Shown piece by piece: positions 1 to 9,863 of a DNA stretch of 64,000 bases. Below the pieces are notes generated by a model, which made no database searches, had not been told where the DNA came from, and was given only the letters and a program-made list of their open reading frames with translations. The position numbers and the translations under genes were made by a program. The number at the start of each line of letters is the position of its first letter. The first letter of the stretch is position 1. Origin of the DNA: Chryseobacterium flavum (GTDB lineage Bacteria > Bacteroidota > Bacteroidia > Flavobacteriales > Weeksellaceae); contig NZ_QNUE01000002.1 of assembly GCF_003385595.1 (NCBI RefSeq), positions 186,001 through 250,000 on the forward strand. The letters are read 5' to 3'.

Positions 1-1923
1 TAGATTATTATTCCCTTTAGTACTGAAGTCTATCCCAAGGTTAATTTTCTCAGAAACCTCCCACTTCAATCTTTCACCAGGGAATGCTCCGGTTTGAGAT
101 ATCTGCCCCGCATTTGATGCAAGGTAGTCGCCAGCATAACTATATAATGCAGCTTTCTGATATGCGGTCAAAGATGGGTTACCATTCTGTCCAAATGAAC
201 CTCTCACTACCAAATTCTTAAATACATTATTTAAGATATTTAAATTAGTCAAGTTAACACTTGCTCCTGCTCCATAAAAGTTCCCCCAATAATCACTAAA
301 GATTGAGTTTCCTTCTCTTCTAAAAGATCCGGATAGTGTTACAAACTTATTATACGTATAGGCAAATCTTCCCATATAACCAACATCTGAAATTCTTGTA
401 AAATTCGAAGAAGGCGTAGATGCCGGATTAGCAGCAACAGCAGCATAAGGAATTCTGGTTCCCGCAGGAAAACCTTGTGCATCCCAGTTACTGTTATTAT
501 TATCTGTCACATAACTTTCTATACCAATAGAAGCTGAAAGGTCATGTTTTTCACCAAATTTTTTATTGAAATGTAAGAATGAATACCAATCCCAGGTAAA
601 TAAGTTTTTGTTATATCCATATAAATAACCATTTCCTTTTACATCTCCATCAAAATTACCATCCCCAAAATCAGGATTCCAATATATAGTTTCTCTTGAT
701 TGAGTATTATCAATGGCAAAGTTTGTAGAGAAAGTTAAGTATGGTAGGATTTTATAGTCTGCACCAACACTTGAAATAACTTTATCAAAAGTTCCCTTTT
801 CAATGTTCTCGTTTTCAATTCCTATTGGATTGAATTCAGGATTCAAGAAATATAGACTGGTATTATATGAACCATCCGCATTGTACGGTCTTTGTGTAGG
901 AGACAATAATCTTGCAGAGAAAATCGGATTGGAAAAAGAAGATCCGTCTGTAGCTCCAGATTGAATAGACCTGGATAAATTGATATTAAAATGCATTTTC
1001 AATTTATCTGACGCATTCCAATCACCTTTTAAAGATCCTGAATATCTCTGGAACTCAGCATTTCTCGCTAGACCTTCCTGTTTTAAATACCCTAATGAAG
1101 AGAATATTTTAAAGCTTTCAGTACCTCCGGTATAACTTAAGTTATATCGATTATATGCCGGCGTATTTCTTCTTGCCAATTTATTCCAATCAGTATCCGT
1201 AGACCCATCCCAATCAAATTCTGACTTAGCAATATCATAACCTTCCTGCATTGAGCCTGCAATTCCTGCATTGTATAATGACAACCCGAACAGTTTAGTA
1301 TTTTCAGCTGCGTTTGTCATTTTAAATTTTTCAAAAGCAACATCACTTCCTCCTATTTCACTAATGAAATTAAGTTGTGATCTTCCTCTTTTTCCGGATT
1401 TCGTTTTAATAAGAACAACCCCAGCAGCACCTCTTGAACCATATAATGCTGTAGAAACACCATCTTTTAACACCTGGATATCTTCAATATCTGAAGGGTT
1501 TATCAAAGAAAGTGCATTTTGAGAAGTTAGTGCTCCTGCAATATCTCCCGATTGTACAGCTACTCCGTCAATTACATATAATGGTTCATTATTTCCTGTT
1601 AAAGAAGTAAGACCTCTGATTAATGTAATAGTACTTGCTCCCGGTTGTCCTGAACTGGCAGACGAATACAAACCTGCCACCTTACCTTGCAAAACATTAT
1701 CAATAGAAATAGCTGCAGGCTTTTCCAACTCAGCAGCTTTTACTGTTGAAGTAGATCCAATAGATTGCTCCGGAGTAAGTTTTGTACCAAAAGCTCCAGT
1801 CAGAACAACTTCTTCAATTTTTGTTTCTTGCCTAGCAGTATCCTTCTTAGTTGATTGCGCAAAAGCCGCTTGTCCTATGAAAAACAAAGCTCCCGCACTT
1901 AATACACGTAGTTTAACATTCAT
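1..1923 (-). CDS. SusC/RagA-family TonB-linked outer membrane receptor (5' part, cut by window start)
   Basis: Reading the minus strand from the ATG at 1923 gives 641 codons without a stop to base 1. The start is a signal peptide ending near AFAQ, followed by a TonB-box-like stretch (KIEEVVLTGAFG) and a plug domain with the LQGKVAG and PLYVIDGV signatures of SusC/RagA proteins. The rest is beta-barrel. SusC proteins import oligosaccharides or peptides across the outer membrane with a SusD lipoprotein, which would lie beyond the window. Most SusC proteins carry an N-terminal carboxypeptidase-regulatory-like domain before the plug; it is absent here, so the mature protein starts almost directly at the TonB box. 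The substrate cannot be told. The C-terminal part of the barrel is missing only because the window ends. Confidence 0.93.
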   Translation of the reverse strand, partial: MNVKLRVLSAGALFFIGQAAFAQSTKKDTARQETKIEEVVLTGAFGTKLTPEQSIGSTSTVKAAELEKPAAISIDNVLQGKVAGLYSSASSGQPGASTITLIRGLTSLTGNNEPLYVIDGVAVQSGDIAGALTSQNALSLINPSDIEDIQVLKDGVSTALYGSRGAAGVVLIKTKSGKRGRSQLNFISEIGGSDVAFEKFKMTNAAENTKLFGLSLYNAGIAGSMQEGYDIAKSEFDWDGSTDTDWNKLARRNTPAYNRYNLSYTGGTESFKIFSSLGYLKQEGLARNAEFQRYSGSLKGDWNASDKLKMHFNINLSRSIQSGATDGSSFSNPIFSARLLSPTQRPYNADGSYNTSLYFLNPEFNPIGIENENIEKGTFDKVISSVGADYKILPYLTFSTNFAIDNTQSRETIYWNPDFGDGNFDGDVKGNGYLYGYNKNLFTWDWYSFLHFNKKFGEKHDLSASIGIESYVTDNNNSNWDAQGFPAGTRIPYAAVAANPASTPSSNFTRISDVGYMGRFAYTYNKFVTLSGSFRREGNSIFSDYWGNFYGAGASVNLTNLNILNNVFKNLVVRGSFGQNGNPSLTAYQKAALYSYAGDYLASNAGQISQTGAFPGERLKWEVSEKINLGIDFSTKGNNNL

Positions 1924-1958
1924 ATTAACAAATTTTAATATATTTTAGCAACAAATAT

Positions 1959-1974
1959 GTTAATAAATATTAAC
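1959..1974. promoter_or_regulatory. Perfect 16-bp palindrome upstream of the SusC-like gene, possible operator
   Basis: GTTAATAAATATTAAC is two 7-bp arms around AA, about 36 bp upstream of the SusC-like start codon. The position suits a repressor or activator site, but AT-rich DNA produces such palindromes by chance, so the regulatory role is inference. Confidence 0.3.
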
Positions 1975-2467
1975 ACTAGCAAATTTTTCACTTCATTAAA
2001 TTAAATAATTTTTAACGACTTACACACATTTAAGTATATTATATGAATATTTGACAATTTTTGGAGAAAAAATAAATATTAAATAGCATAAAATATAAAA
2101 AATAACACACTACGCATAATTATTTTATTATGTATTATTTTTTATTTATAATCATTCTAAATTAAAATGTAATTAAAAATTACTTTTTCACATTATTTTA
2201 TTGTTTAAAAAACGATCAAATAACATTTTAATACCACATTTCCAAGATCTTACTTATATAATAAATGATATCCCATTCAGGAAATATCATACCGAAACAT
2301 AAAACAGCTAAAAAAATATGGAAAGAAAAAGCTCACTAATGCCTCTCCAGCTCTCTATACACGTTCATTCACGCTCATATTAGATATAGAATAAAATAAA
2401 CCAAAATAAAAAATAGACTGAATAAAATTCATATAAAACAACAGCATTTTCAAATTAGCAATAAAAA

Positions 2468-2494
2468 AAAAGCCACCTCTTTGAGGTGGCTTTT
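2468..2494 (-). terminator. Rho-independent terminator of the rimP-nusA-infB operon
   Basis: A 12-bp perfect stem (AAAAGCCACCTC against its complement) with a 3-nt loop lies about 20 bp beyond the infB stop. Read on the minus strand it runs into a long U tract. Confidence 0.9.
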
Positions 2495-2513
2495 AAGTAT
2501 TATTAACAGAATA

Positions 2514-5447
2514 TTATTTCAATTTCTTTTTAACAGCTACTTCTTCATAAACTTCAAGAATATCTCCGATTTCAATATCATTATAGCCTTTCAGGTTCAG
2601 ACCACATTCATAACCTTTGGTTACTTCCTTCACATCATCTTTGAAACGTTTCAAACTTTCAAGTTCTCCATCAAACTTAACAATACCATCTCTCAATACT
2701 CTCACTTTAGAGTTTCTTGTTACTTTTCCTGAAAGAACCATACATCCGGCAATTGTACCCACTTTAGAGATTTTAAATACTTCTCTGATTTCAACATTAC
2801 CAATTACCTGTTCTTTAATTTCAGGAGAAAGCATTCCCTCCATTGCTTCTTTTACTTCTTCAATAGCCGCATAGATTACAGAATATGTTCTGATCTCAAT
2901 TTCTTCTCTATCTGCAAGATCTTTGGCATTAGCACCAGCTCTTACATTAAATCCAATAATGATCGCATCGGAGGCAGCTGCTAAATTAACATCAGATTCC
3001 GTAATCTGTCCTACTCCTTTATGAAGAATATTCACATTAATCTCAGCAGTTGAAAGTCTTTGTAACTGATCAGATAAAGCCTCAACTGAACCATCCACAT
3101 CTCCTTTAAGAATAATATTCAATTCCTTAAAGTCACCTAAGGCAATTCTTCTTCCCAATTCCTCCAGTGTAGTATGTTTTTTAGTTCTGATGGAAAGCTC
3201 TCTCTGAAGCTGCTCTCTTTTGTTAGCAATAGACTTCGCTTCGCTTTCATCTGCGTACACTTTAAATTTATCACCAGCTGTAGGTGCTCCATCTAATCCT
3301 AAAATAGTAACCGGAATTGAAGGGCCTGCTTCTTTAAGATTTCGTCCTCTTTCATCAAGCATTGCTTTTACCTTACCATGGTTTTTACCTGCTAGCACAT
3401 AATCTCCAACTCTTAAAGTTCCACTTTGCACCAGCATCGTAGAAACATATCCCCGGCCTTTATCCAAAGATGCTTCAATGACAACCCCTTGTGCATTTCT
3501 GTTAGGATTAGCTTTTAATTCCAATAATTCTGCCTGAAGTAACACTTTCTCCAATAACAGATCAACATTATTACCAAATTTAGCAGAAATTTCCTGAGAC
3601 TGAACATTACCTCCCCATTCCTCTACTAAGATATTCATCCCTGAAAGCTGCTGACGGATATTATCCGGGTTAGCATTCGGTTTATCAACTTTGTTTAATG
3701 CAATGATCATCGGTACGCCAGCTGCCTGAGCATGGGAAATAGCTTCTTTTGTTTGAGGCATTACATCATCATCAGCAGCAATTACAATAATTGCTATATC
3801 TGTAATCTGGGCCCCTCTCGCTCTCATTGCTGTAAACGCTTCGTGTCCCGGTGTATCTAAGAACGTAATTCTCTGTCCGTTTTCAAGCTTCACATTGTAT
3901 GCACCGATGTGCTGTGTGATACCTCCGGATTCACCTGCAATAACATTCGTTTTCCTAACGTAATCAAGTAATGAGGTCTTACCGTGGTCAACGTGTCCCA
4001 TTACGGTAACAATCGGAGCTCTTGATACAAGATCTTCTTCATTGTCAATTTCATCTTCACTGTCATTCTCTTCAAGATCAGCATCTGAGAATTCAATTTT
4101 ATAACCAAATTCATCCGCTACTAATAACAAAGTATCTGCTTCAAGCCTTTGGTTCATAGTAACCATTACTCCTAATGAGAAACATGCAGAAATTACTTCA
4201 GTTGGTGAAACATTCATCAAACTTGCCAATTCACCTACTGTGATGAATTCGGTAACTTTAAGAGTTCTATCTTGCGCTTCAAGTTCTTGCTGACGCTCAT
4301 CCTGCTCTCTTCGGAAAGTTCTTTTATCTTTTCTATGTTTTGCAGATTTAGATTTACCTCCTTTATTGGTAAGTTTTTCTAAGGTCTCCTTGATCTGGTT
4401 TTTAACCTGTTCGTCAGTTAATTCAACCGGCATAACCCTTTGTCCAGGCCTGTTGTTCTGACCTCCTTTCTTGAAGCCTCCTCCTTGCCCCTGACGGTTT
4501 CCACCACCTTGATTGTTACCAAAACGATTGCCTCCCTGGCCACCTTGACCTTGAGGACGGTTTCCTTGGCCACCTTGTCCCTGGCGGTTTCCACCTTGTC
4601 CACCATTATTCTGAGAACGGTTTCCCTGACCTCCCTGGTTATTTCCTGAATTTTGATTATTCCCTTGGCCTTGTTGATTATTCTGACCTCCGGGTTTTTC
4701 AATTCTTTTTCTTTTCTTTTTTGCTCCGGCACCTGGTTTTGGTGCAAATTGAGTTAAATCAATCTTTTCTCCGACAATTTTAGGACCATCAAGCTTCTGA
4801 TAAACAGTCTCAATTTTTTGCGGTTCCTGAGATTCCTGCTCAGCCTCAACTTTGGGAGTTTCTACCTGCTTTTCATCTGACACAGGCTTCGGAGTTTCTT
4901 TTATAGGCTCCACTGTTTTTTCTTCTTCTTTTTTCTCTTCCACTTTTGGTTTGTCTTTTTTAACCGGTCTATTTCTAGATTCGATCTGAGACAAATCAAT
5001 TTTATCCAAAACTTTAAACTCCTGTTTTTCTGGCATTGCTTTAACTTCCGGTTCTTCTTTCACGATTTCTTCTTTCTTTTCTTCAACCGGTGTTACTACA
5101 GGAGCAGCAGGGGTCTCTTCAACTTCAATATGCTTAGGTTCTAAATCTATCTTACCTAAAATCTTAGTTTCTGGTTTATTAGCTTTAGCTCTTATCACTT
5201 CGGGGGTTTTCTTCTCTTCAATTTCCAGTTTCTCCTCCGGAACTTTAGTAATTACCACCTCATGGGAAGCCTTTCTCTGTTCACCATCCTTGGCAAACTC
5301 AGCTTCCAATGCAGAATATGCCGCTTCTTCTAATTGAGCGTTAGGATTGCTTTCAACCTCAAATCCCCTTGACTGTAAAAACTCTACTAATCTGGACATC
5401 GAAATGTTGAATTCCTTAACCGCTTTATTTAATCTTATTTTTGGCAT
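2514..5447 (-). CDS. infB: Translation initiation factor IF-2
   Basis: This 977-residue GTPase brings initiator tRNA to the small ribosomal subunit. The IF2_N motif lies at residues 1-55, followed by a long charged Lys/Glu/Pro linker and a Gly/Asn/Gln/Arg-rich stretch around residues 250-340. The G domain has GHVDHGKT (about residue 483), DTPGHEAF and NKVD. IF-2 domains II, III and C follow. It is last in the rimP-nusA-infB operon, 79 bp after nusA, with a strong terminator behind it. The low-complexity linker is larger than in Escherichia coli IF-2 but typical of Bacteroidota; its repetitive DNA (about 4440-4700) encodes protein and is not a separate repeat element. Confidence 0.98.
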   Translation of the reverse strand: MPKIRLNKAVKEFNISMSRLVEFLQSRGFEVESNPNAQLEEAAYSALEAEFAKDGEQRKASHEVVITKVPEEKLEIEEKKTPEVIRAKANKPETKILGKIDLEPKHIEVEETPAAPVVTPVEEKKEEIVKEEPEVKAMPEKQEFKVLDKIDLSQIESRNRPVKKDKPKVEEKKEEEKTVEPIKETPKPVSDEKQVETPKVEAEQESQEPQKIETVYQKLDGPKIVGEKIDLTQFAPKPGAGAKKKRKRIEKPGGQNNQQGQGNNQNSGNNQGGQGNRSQNNGGQGGNRQGQGGQGNRPQGQGGQGGNRFGNNQGGGNRQGQGGGFKKGGQNNRPGQRVMPVELTDEQVKNQIKETLEKLTNKGGKSKSAKHRKDKRTFRREQDERQQELEAQDRTLKVTEFITVGELASLMNVSPTEVISACFSLGVMVTMNQRLEADTLLLVADEFGYKIEFSDADLEENDSEDEIDNEEDLVSRAPIVTVMGHVDHGKTSLLDYVRKTNVIAGESGGITQHIGAYNVKLENGQRITFLDTPGHEAFTAMRARGAQITDIAIIVIAADDDVMPQTKEAISHAQAAGVPMIIALNKVDKPNANPDNIRQQLSGMNILVEEWGGNVQSQEISAKFGNNVDLLLEKVLLQAELLELKANPNRNAQGVVIEASLDKGRGYVSTMLVQSGTLRVGDYVLAGKNHGKVKAMLDERGRNLKEAGPSIPVTILGLDGAPTAGDKFKVYADESEAKSIANKREQLQRELSIRTKKHTTLEELGRRIALGDFKELNIILKGDVDGSVEALSDQLQRLSTAEINVNILHKGVGQITESDVNLAAASDAIIIGFNVRAGANAKDLADREEIEIRTYSVIYAAIEEVKEAMEGMLSPEIKEQVIGNVEIREVFKISKVGTIAGCMVLSGKVTRNSKVRVLRDGIVKFDGELESLKRFKDDVKEVTKGYECGLNLKGYNDIEIGDILEVYEEVAVKKKLK

Positions 5448-5526
5448 CTATATTATTTACTGTTTTTTTAATTTTTAAAATTAAAGTATTTCTTTTTTAC
5501 TGTTTATTAAAATTTATTTACAAATC

Positions 5527-6762
5527 TTAATCTTCAAATTCTTCTCTCAGGATACGCTTCACCTCTTCAATTGTCTCTTCTTCAAGGTCAACCATATTTA
5601 AAAGGCTTTCGGTTTCTTTATCCAAGACTGATTTTGCAGTCGTAAGTCCTACTTTCTTAAATTCATCCAAAATCCATTGTTCGATATCGTCATTGAATTC
5701 TTTCAATTCAACGTCGTCGTCCTCACTGGATTCTCTGTATACATCAATCTCATATCCTGTCAACCAAGAAGCCAGTCTGATATTTTGACCTTGTTTTCCG
5801 ATTACTTTAGAAATTTCTTCAACAGGAGTATACACCAGTGCATAGTTGGTTTCCTCATTGATTTCAATTTTGTTAATAATAACATTTCCCAAAGCTCTCT
5901 TCACCAAAATTTCAGGGTTTTTAGACCACTGAATAACATCGATGTTTTCATTTCTCAACTCTCTTACTACCCCATGAATTCTGGATCCTTTAACACCCAC
6001 ACAAGCCCCAACAGGGTCAATTCTGTCATCATAAGCGTCTACGGCGATCTTCGCCTTCTCCCCAGGAATCCTCACCACCTTTTTAAGGATAATTGTTCCA
6101 TCCTGAATTTCAGGAATTTCCAGCTCTAATAATTTTTCAAGGAATTTTGGTGCAGTTCTGGAAATAATGATCTGCGGCTTAGATCCTTTAAAATCTACTG
6201 TTTCAACAATAGCTCTGATATTCTCACCCTTTTTAAAGAAATCGGATGGGATCTGATTTTCTTTCGGTAAAATAAACTCATTTCCTTCATCATCCAATAA
6301 GATAACATGTTTATGACGGATATGGTGGATTTCTCCCACTACAATTTCACCTATTTTATCTCTAAACTGTTCATAAAGCATAGCATTATTGTGCTCCTGA
6401 AGTTTTGTAGCTAAAATTTGTTTTAAGGTAAGAATATTTCTTCTTCCCAATTGTGCAACAGGAATTTCCATGGTAAAGTCCTCTCCCACTTCAAAAGTAG
6501 GATCTATCTTTTTAGCCTCAGAAATTTCAATTTCCAGGTCATCATCCTCAGACATTTCATCTTCTACAATTGTTTTATTCAAAAATATCTGAAAATCTCC
6601 TTTATCCGGGTTTACAATCACATCAAAATGATCATCTGAATCAAATCTTTTTCTTAAGAGTGTTTTCAGTGAGTCTTCAATAATTGCCATAAGATCAATT
6701 TTACTGATCCCTTTTTCGTCTTTAAAATCACCAAAGGATTCAATCAACGCTATATTATCCAT
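5527..6762 (-). CDS. nusA: Transcription termination/antitermination factor NusA
   Basis: This 411-residue RNA polymerase-binding factor modulates pausing, termination and antitermination. It shows the NusA N-terminal domain (residues 1-130), an S1 domain (about 135-205) and tandem KH domains with VGVKGSRI (KH1) and VIGKQGQNIRLAS (KH2). A short acidic tail follows instead of the long C-terminal acidic repeats of enterobacterial NusA. It sits between rimP and infB, 16 bp after rimP, the conserved bacterial order. The operon leader carries a terminator-like hairpin that could make expression depend on NusA itself; that is inference. Confidence 0.97.
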   Translation of the reverse strand: MDNIALIESFGDFKDEKGISKIDLMAIIEDSLKTLLRKRFDSDDHFDVIVNPDKGDFQIFLNKTIVEDEMSEDDDLEIEISEAKKIDPTFEVGEDFTMEIPVAQLGRRNILTLKQILATKLQEHNNAMLYEQFRDKIGEIVVGEIHHIRHKHVILLDDEGNEFILPKENQIPSDFFKKGENIRAIVETVDFKGSKPQIIISRTAPKFLEKLLELEIPEIQDGTIILKKVVRIPGEKAKIAVDAYDDRIDPVGACVGVKGSRIHGVVRELRNENIDVIQWSKNPEILVKRALGNVIINKIEINEETNYALVYTPVEEISKVIGKQGQNIRLASWLTGYEIDVYRESSEDDDVELKEFNDDIEQWILDEFKKVGLTTAKSVLDKETESLLNMVDLEEETIEEVKRILREEFED

Positions 6763-6778
6763 CTATTCTTTTTTCTTT

Positions 6779-7246
6779 TTAAAATTTAATTATTACTAAT
6801 GCTTTTTTGATCTCTGAGTAAGGAATTTCTTTTTCCTCCTCCACATCTACCTTCCCTTTTCCGATATCTTTCGGTTTGCGATAGCGCAAAATAAGAGTGA
6901 TTTTATCTTCATCTGCTTTTGACAATTCCCCTTCAATTTTAGAAGAATCCTCCAGCATTACTTCAATCTCTCTTCCTAAATTTTTCCTGAACTGCCTGGG
7001 TATAGACAATGGTTCACTCAATCCCGCAGACATTACCTGAAGGCTGAAATCATGTTCTTCACGGTCCATATTGAACTCTATTGCCCGGCTTGCATCGAGG
7101 CAATCCTGCAAGGAGACTCCATTATCACCATCTAAAATCACTGTAATATCATCCCCTGCAGAAATTTTCAGATCAATGAGAAAAAGATCTTTTCTGGTCT
7201 CAAGGAATTCATTTAATAATTCTTCAATTCTTTTTCTAAACTCCAT
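6779..7246 (-). CDS. rimP: Ribosome maturation factor RimP
   Basis: This 155-residue protein acts in 30S subunit assembly. The N-terminal alpha/beta domain contains the family signature SLQDCLDASRAIE, followed by the LQVMSAGLSEPL stretch that matches the conserved 'SPG(L/I)DRPL' region. The C-terminal SH3-like domain starts near residue 85. It is the first gene of rimP-nusA-infB. The ATG at 7246 lies about 72 nt downstream of the predicted transcription start, leaving room for the leader hairpin. Confidence 0.95.
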   Translation of the reverse strand: MEFRKRIEELLNEFLETRKDLFLIDLKISAGDDITVILDGDNGVSLQDCLDASRAIEFNMDREEHDFSLQVMSAGLSEPLSIPRQFRKNLGREIEVMLEDSSKIEGELSKADEDKITLILRYRKPKDIGKGKVDVEEEKEIPYSEIKKALVIIKF

Positions 7247-7274
7247 ACATTGTTTTATCTTGATTTACAGTACG

Positions 7275-7299
7275 AAAAAAGGCTTTCTTGCGAAGCCTT
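7275..7299 (-). terminator. Terminator-like hairpin in the rimP-nusA-infB leader, candidate attenuator
   Basis: On the minus strand, AAGGCTT, a 7-nt loop (CGCAAGA) and AAGCCTT are followed directly by T residues; G-U pairs could lengthen the stem. It lies between the operon promoter (7324-7354) and the rimP start at 7246. No minus-strand gene lies upstream, so it cannot be the terminator of another transcript. An attenuator role is inference. Confidence 0.6.
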
Positions 7300-7323
7300 C
7301 CCATTTTTTCCGTAAATCCATTG

Positions 7324-7354
7324 CAAATATACGCTTTTTTTCTAAAAAAGCAAA
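7324..7354 (-). promoter_or_regulatory. Promoter of rimP-nusA-infB (-33/-7 type)
   Basis: On the minus strand, TTTG (complement of 7351-7354) and TATATTTG (complement of 7324-7331) are separated by exactly 19 nt. This matches the Bacteroidota consensus TTTG-N19-TAnnTTTG. The predicted start of transcription is near 7319. Confidence 0.85.
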
Positions 7355-7428
7355 ATTATCTTATTATCAAGCAAATAGATGAAATTTCATTTACAGTAAA
7401 TTAAAGGAGCATATGAAAGTATTTTTAT

Positions 7429-7436
7429 TATTTTTG
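7429..7436 (+). promoter_or_regulatory. -7 promoter element upstream of ugd
   Basis: TATTTTTG matches TAnnTTTG and lies 24 nt upstream of the TTG start of ugd. No clear -33 TTTG was found at the right distance. Confidence 0.5.
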
Positions 7437-7460
7437 TCTTGAATTTTAAAAACAAACATT

Positions 7461-8774
7461 TTGAATATAACGATTGTAGGAACAGGCTATGTAGGGTTGG
7501 TTACAGGAACTACCCTGGCAGAACTTGGCAATTCAGTATACTGTGTTGATATTGATGAAAAAAAAGTGGAAGGCATGAAAAATGGCGTTGTTCCCATTTA
7601 TGAGCCGAACCTTGAAGAGATGTTTCACAGAAACATTCAATCGGAAAGGTTATTTTTCACAACAAATCTTAAAGAAGCCCTGGACAAAAGTGAGGTAGTT
7701 TACCTGGCATTACCTACTCCGCCTGGCGAGGATGGGTCAGCAGATCTTTCTTACGTACTTAAAGTAGCCAATGATATTGGTGAGATGATGACTGATTATA
7801 AAGTTGTTGTCAATAAAAGTACAGTTCCTGTAGGAACAGCTGACAAAGTAAGAGAAGTCATATCGTCCAAAACAGATATCCCGTTTGATGTAGTATCAAA
7901 TCCAGAGTTTTTAAGAGAAGGCTTTGCTGTTGAAGACTCCATGAATCCTTCAAGAGTTGTTGTAGGAGCCAGCTCCGATAAGGCAAAAGAGATCATGTCC
8001 AAAATTTATCAGCCGTTTACCAATACCGGTATTCCCATTATTTTTATGGATGAAAAGTCATCGGAACTCACCAAATATGCTTCCAACTCGTTCTTAGCCG
8101 TAAAAATCACGTTTATGAATGAAATTGCAAATTACTGTGAAAAAGTAGGTGCAGATGTAGACAAGGTGAGACTGGGAATGGGAAGTGATGACCGGATAGG
8201 ACATCGGTTTTTATTTCCGGGCATAGGATACGGAGGGAGCTGTTTCCCCAAAGATGTGAAAGCACTTATAAAATCCGGAAAACAGGAAAATTTCAACTTC
8301 CAGCTCCTGGAGGCTACAGAAAATGTAAATACCGCGCAAAAAACTATTCTGGTCGCCGAAATTGAAAAATATTTCGGAGGGAACCTTCAAGGAAAAAAAA
8401 TCGCTATGTGGGGGCTTGCTTTTAAAGCCAATACAGATGACATCCGGGAAGCATCGTCTTTAGATAATATTGCTCTTTTATTAGAAAAGGGCGCAGAAAT
8501 TGTGGCATACGATACCGTTGCAGAAAATAATGTACAAAAACTTATTGGTAATAAAATACAATATGCAAAAGGAATGTACGATGCCCTGGAAGATGCTGAT
8601 GCCTTATTCATTTGTACAGAGTGGCCCGAATTTAAAAATCCTAACTTTGAGCTCATGGCACAAAAAATGAAAGGCAAAGTTATTTTTGACGGCAGGAATA
8701 TGTATCCTCTGGAAATTCCGGCTCAAAACGGGTTTTATTATAAAAGTATAGGAAGACAGACAATCTCAAAATAA
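7461..8774 (+). CDS. ugd: UDP-glucose 6-dehydrogenase
   Basis: It oxidises UDP-glucose to UDP-glucuronate with NAD+, supplying an acidic sugar for surface polysaccharide. The 437 residues begin with the Rossmann motif GTGYVG (residues 7-12). The catalytic cysteine is C261 in GYGGSCFPKD, and the conserved KSTVPVGT and NPEFLREG motifs are present. The start is TTG: it places the Rossmann strand at residue 2, and no in-frame ATG lies nearby upstream. It opens a tight cluster with rmlB (4-bp gap). A related UDP-sugar dehydrogenase specificity (for example UDP-N-acetyl sugars) is less likely but cannot be excluded by motif alone. Confidence 0.93.
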   Translation: MNITIVGTGYVGLVTGTTLAELGNSVYCVDIDEKKVEGMKNGVVPIYEPNLEEMFHRNIQSERLFFTTNLKEALDKSEVVYLALPTPPGEDGSADLSYVLKVANDIGEMMTDYKVVVNKSTVPVGTADKVREVISSKTDIPFDVVSNPEFLREGFAVEDSMNPSRVVVGASSDKAKEIMSKIYQPFTNTGIPIIFMDEKSSELTKYASNSFLAVKITFMNEIANYCEKVGADVDKVRLGMGSDDRIGHRFLFPGIGYGGSCFPKDVKALIKSGKQENFNFQLLEATENVNTAQKTILVAEIEKYFGGNLQGKKIAMWGLAFKANTDDIREASSLDNIALLLEKGAEIVAYDTVAENNVQKLIGNKIQYAKGMYDALEDADALFICTEWPEFKNPNFELMAQKMKGKVIFDGRNMYPLEIPAQNGFYYKSIGRQTISK

Positions 8775-8778
8775 TTAA

Positions 8779-9858
8779 ATGAAGAATATAATCATTACAG
8801 GAGGAGCCGGATTTATCGGATCACATGTTGTAAGAGAATTTGTAAAGAATAATCCGGATACTACAATAATCAATCTGGATGCACTTACTTATGCAGGAAA
8901 TTTAGAAAATTTAAAAGATATTGAAAACGAATCCAACTACGTTTTTGAAAAAGCTGATATTACAAAACCTGAAGAATTAAGAAAGGTTTTTGAAAAATAT
9001 AAACCTGATGCTGTCATACATTTAGCCGCAGAAAGCCATGTTGACAGAAGTATTACAGACCCAATGGCATTCATTAATACCAATGTAAATGGTACTGCAA
9101 ACCTTCTTAATCTTTGTAAAGAATTCTGGGATTTAAATCCGGATCACACTCACGGAAGATTCCCTGATGAGGAAAGAACAAACTTATTCTATCATGTTTC
9201 TACAGATGAAGTATATGGAAGCTTAGGAGAAACAGGATTTTTCCTGGAGACCACACCATATGACCCACAATCTCCGTATTCAGCATCAAAAGCAGCATCT
9301 GATCATCTGGTAAGAGCGTATGGTAATACTTATGGAATGCCGTTTATCATATCAAACTGTTCCAATAATTACGGCCCTAACCACTTTCCTGAAAAACTAA
9401 TCCCTTTATGTATTTCAAACATTATCAATGAAAGACCCTTACCTATATATGGTGATGGGAAATATACCAGGGACTGGCTATTTGTAATTGACCACGCCAA
9501 AGCAATTCACCAGATCTTCAATGAAGCCAGAACGGGAGAAACATACAATATCGGAGGTTTCAATGAATGGCAAAATATCGATTTGGTAAAAGAACTGATC
9601 AGACAAATGGATGCCAAGCTTGGAAGACAGGAAGGCTATTCTGAAAAACTTATCACTTTTGTAAAAGACCGCCCGGGACATGACAAACGTTATGCTATTG
9701 ATGCTACGAAACTCAACAAAGATCTGAACTGGAAACCATCGGTAACTTTTCAGGAAGGCCTGAGTAAAACCATTGACTGGTATCTTGAAAATAAAGAATG
9801 GCTTGAAAATGTAACAAGCGGAGATTATCAGAAATACTACGAAAAGCAGTATAATTAA
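8779..9858 (+). CDS. rmlB: dTDP-glucose 4,6-dehydratase
   Basis: It converts dTDP-glucose to dTDP-4-keto-6-deoxyglucose in the cytoplasm. This is an extended SDR of 359 residues with GGAGFIGSH (8-16) for NAD binding, STDEVYG with catalytic Asp-Glu (141-147) and the YxxxK pair Y167/K171. The neighbours are ugd upstream and, after a small exported protein, rmlA. Because rmlC and rmlD are absent while fdtA/fdtB/fdtC homologues follow, the product probably feeds a 3-amino-3,6-dideoxy sugar rather than rhamnose within this locus. Confidence 0.96.
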   Translation: MKNIIITGGAGFIGSHVVREFVKNNPDTTIINLDALTYAGNLENLKDIENESNYVFEKADITKPEELRKVFEKYKPDAVIHLAAESHVDRSITDPMAFINTNVNGTANLLNLCKEFWDLNPDHTHGRFPDEERTNLFYHVSTDEVYGSLGETGFFLETTPYDPQSPYSASKAASDHLVRAYGNTYGMPFIISNCSNNYGPNHFPEKLIPLCISNIINERPLPIYGDGKYTRDWLFVIDHAKAIHQIFNEARTGETYNIGGFNEWQNIDLVKELIRQMDAKLGRQEGYSEKLITFVKDRPGHDKRYAIDATKLNKDLNWKPSVTFQEGLSKTIDWYLENKEWLENVTSGDYQKYYEKQYN

Positions 9859-9863
9859 AAAGC

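Larger units (their letters stand above)
1924..2513. other. Intergenic region between the SusC-like gene and infB
   Basis: About 590 very AT-rich bases without a credible gene. It holds a 16-bp palindrome close to the SusC start, the infB terminator at its right end, and a weak 7-bp inverted repeat (ATGATAT/ATATCAT) at 2265-2290. No perfect TAnnTTTG box was found upstream of the SusC-like start. Confidence 0.6.

Noticed and set aside
4418..4747. Minus-strand open frame of 109 codons and repetitive DNA inside infB
   Set aside because: It is another reading frame of the Gly/Asn/Gln-rich linker of IF-2; the repetition follows from protein composition and is not a repeat element.
5677..6129. Plus-strand open frame of 150 codons opposite nusA
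   Set aside because: Antisense shadow of a conserved essential gene; no family motif.
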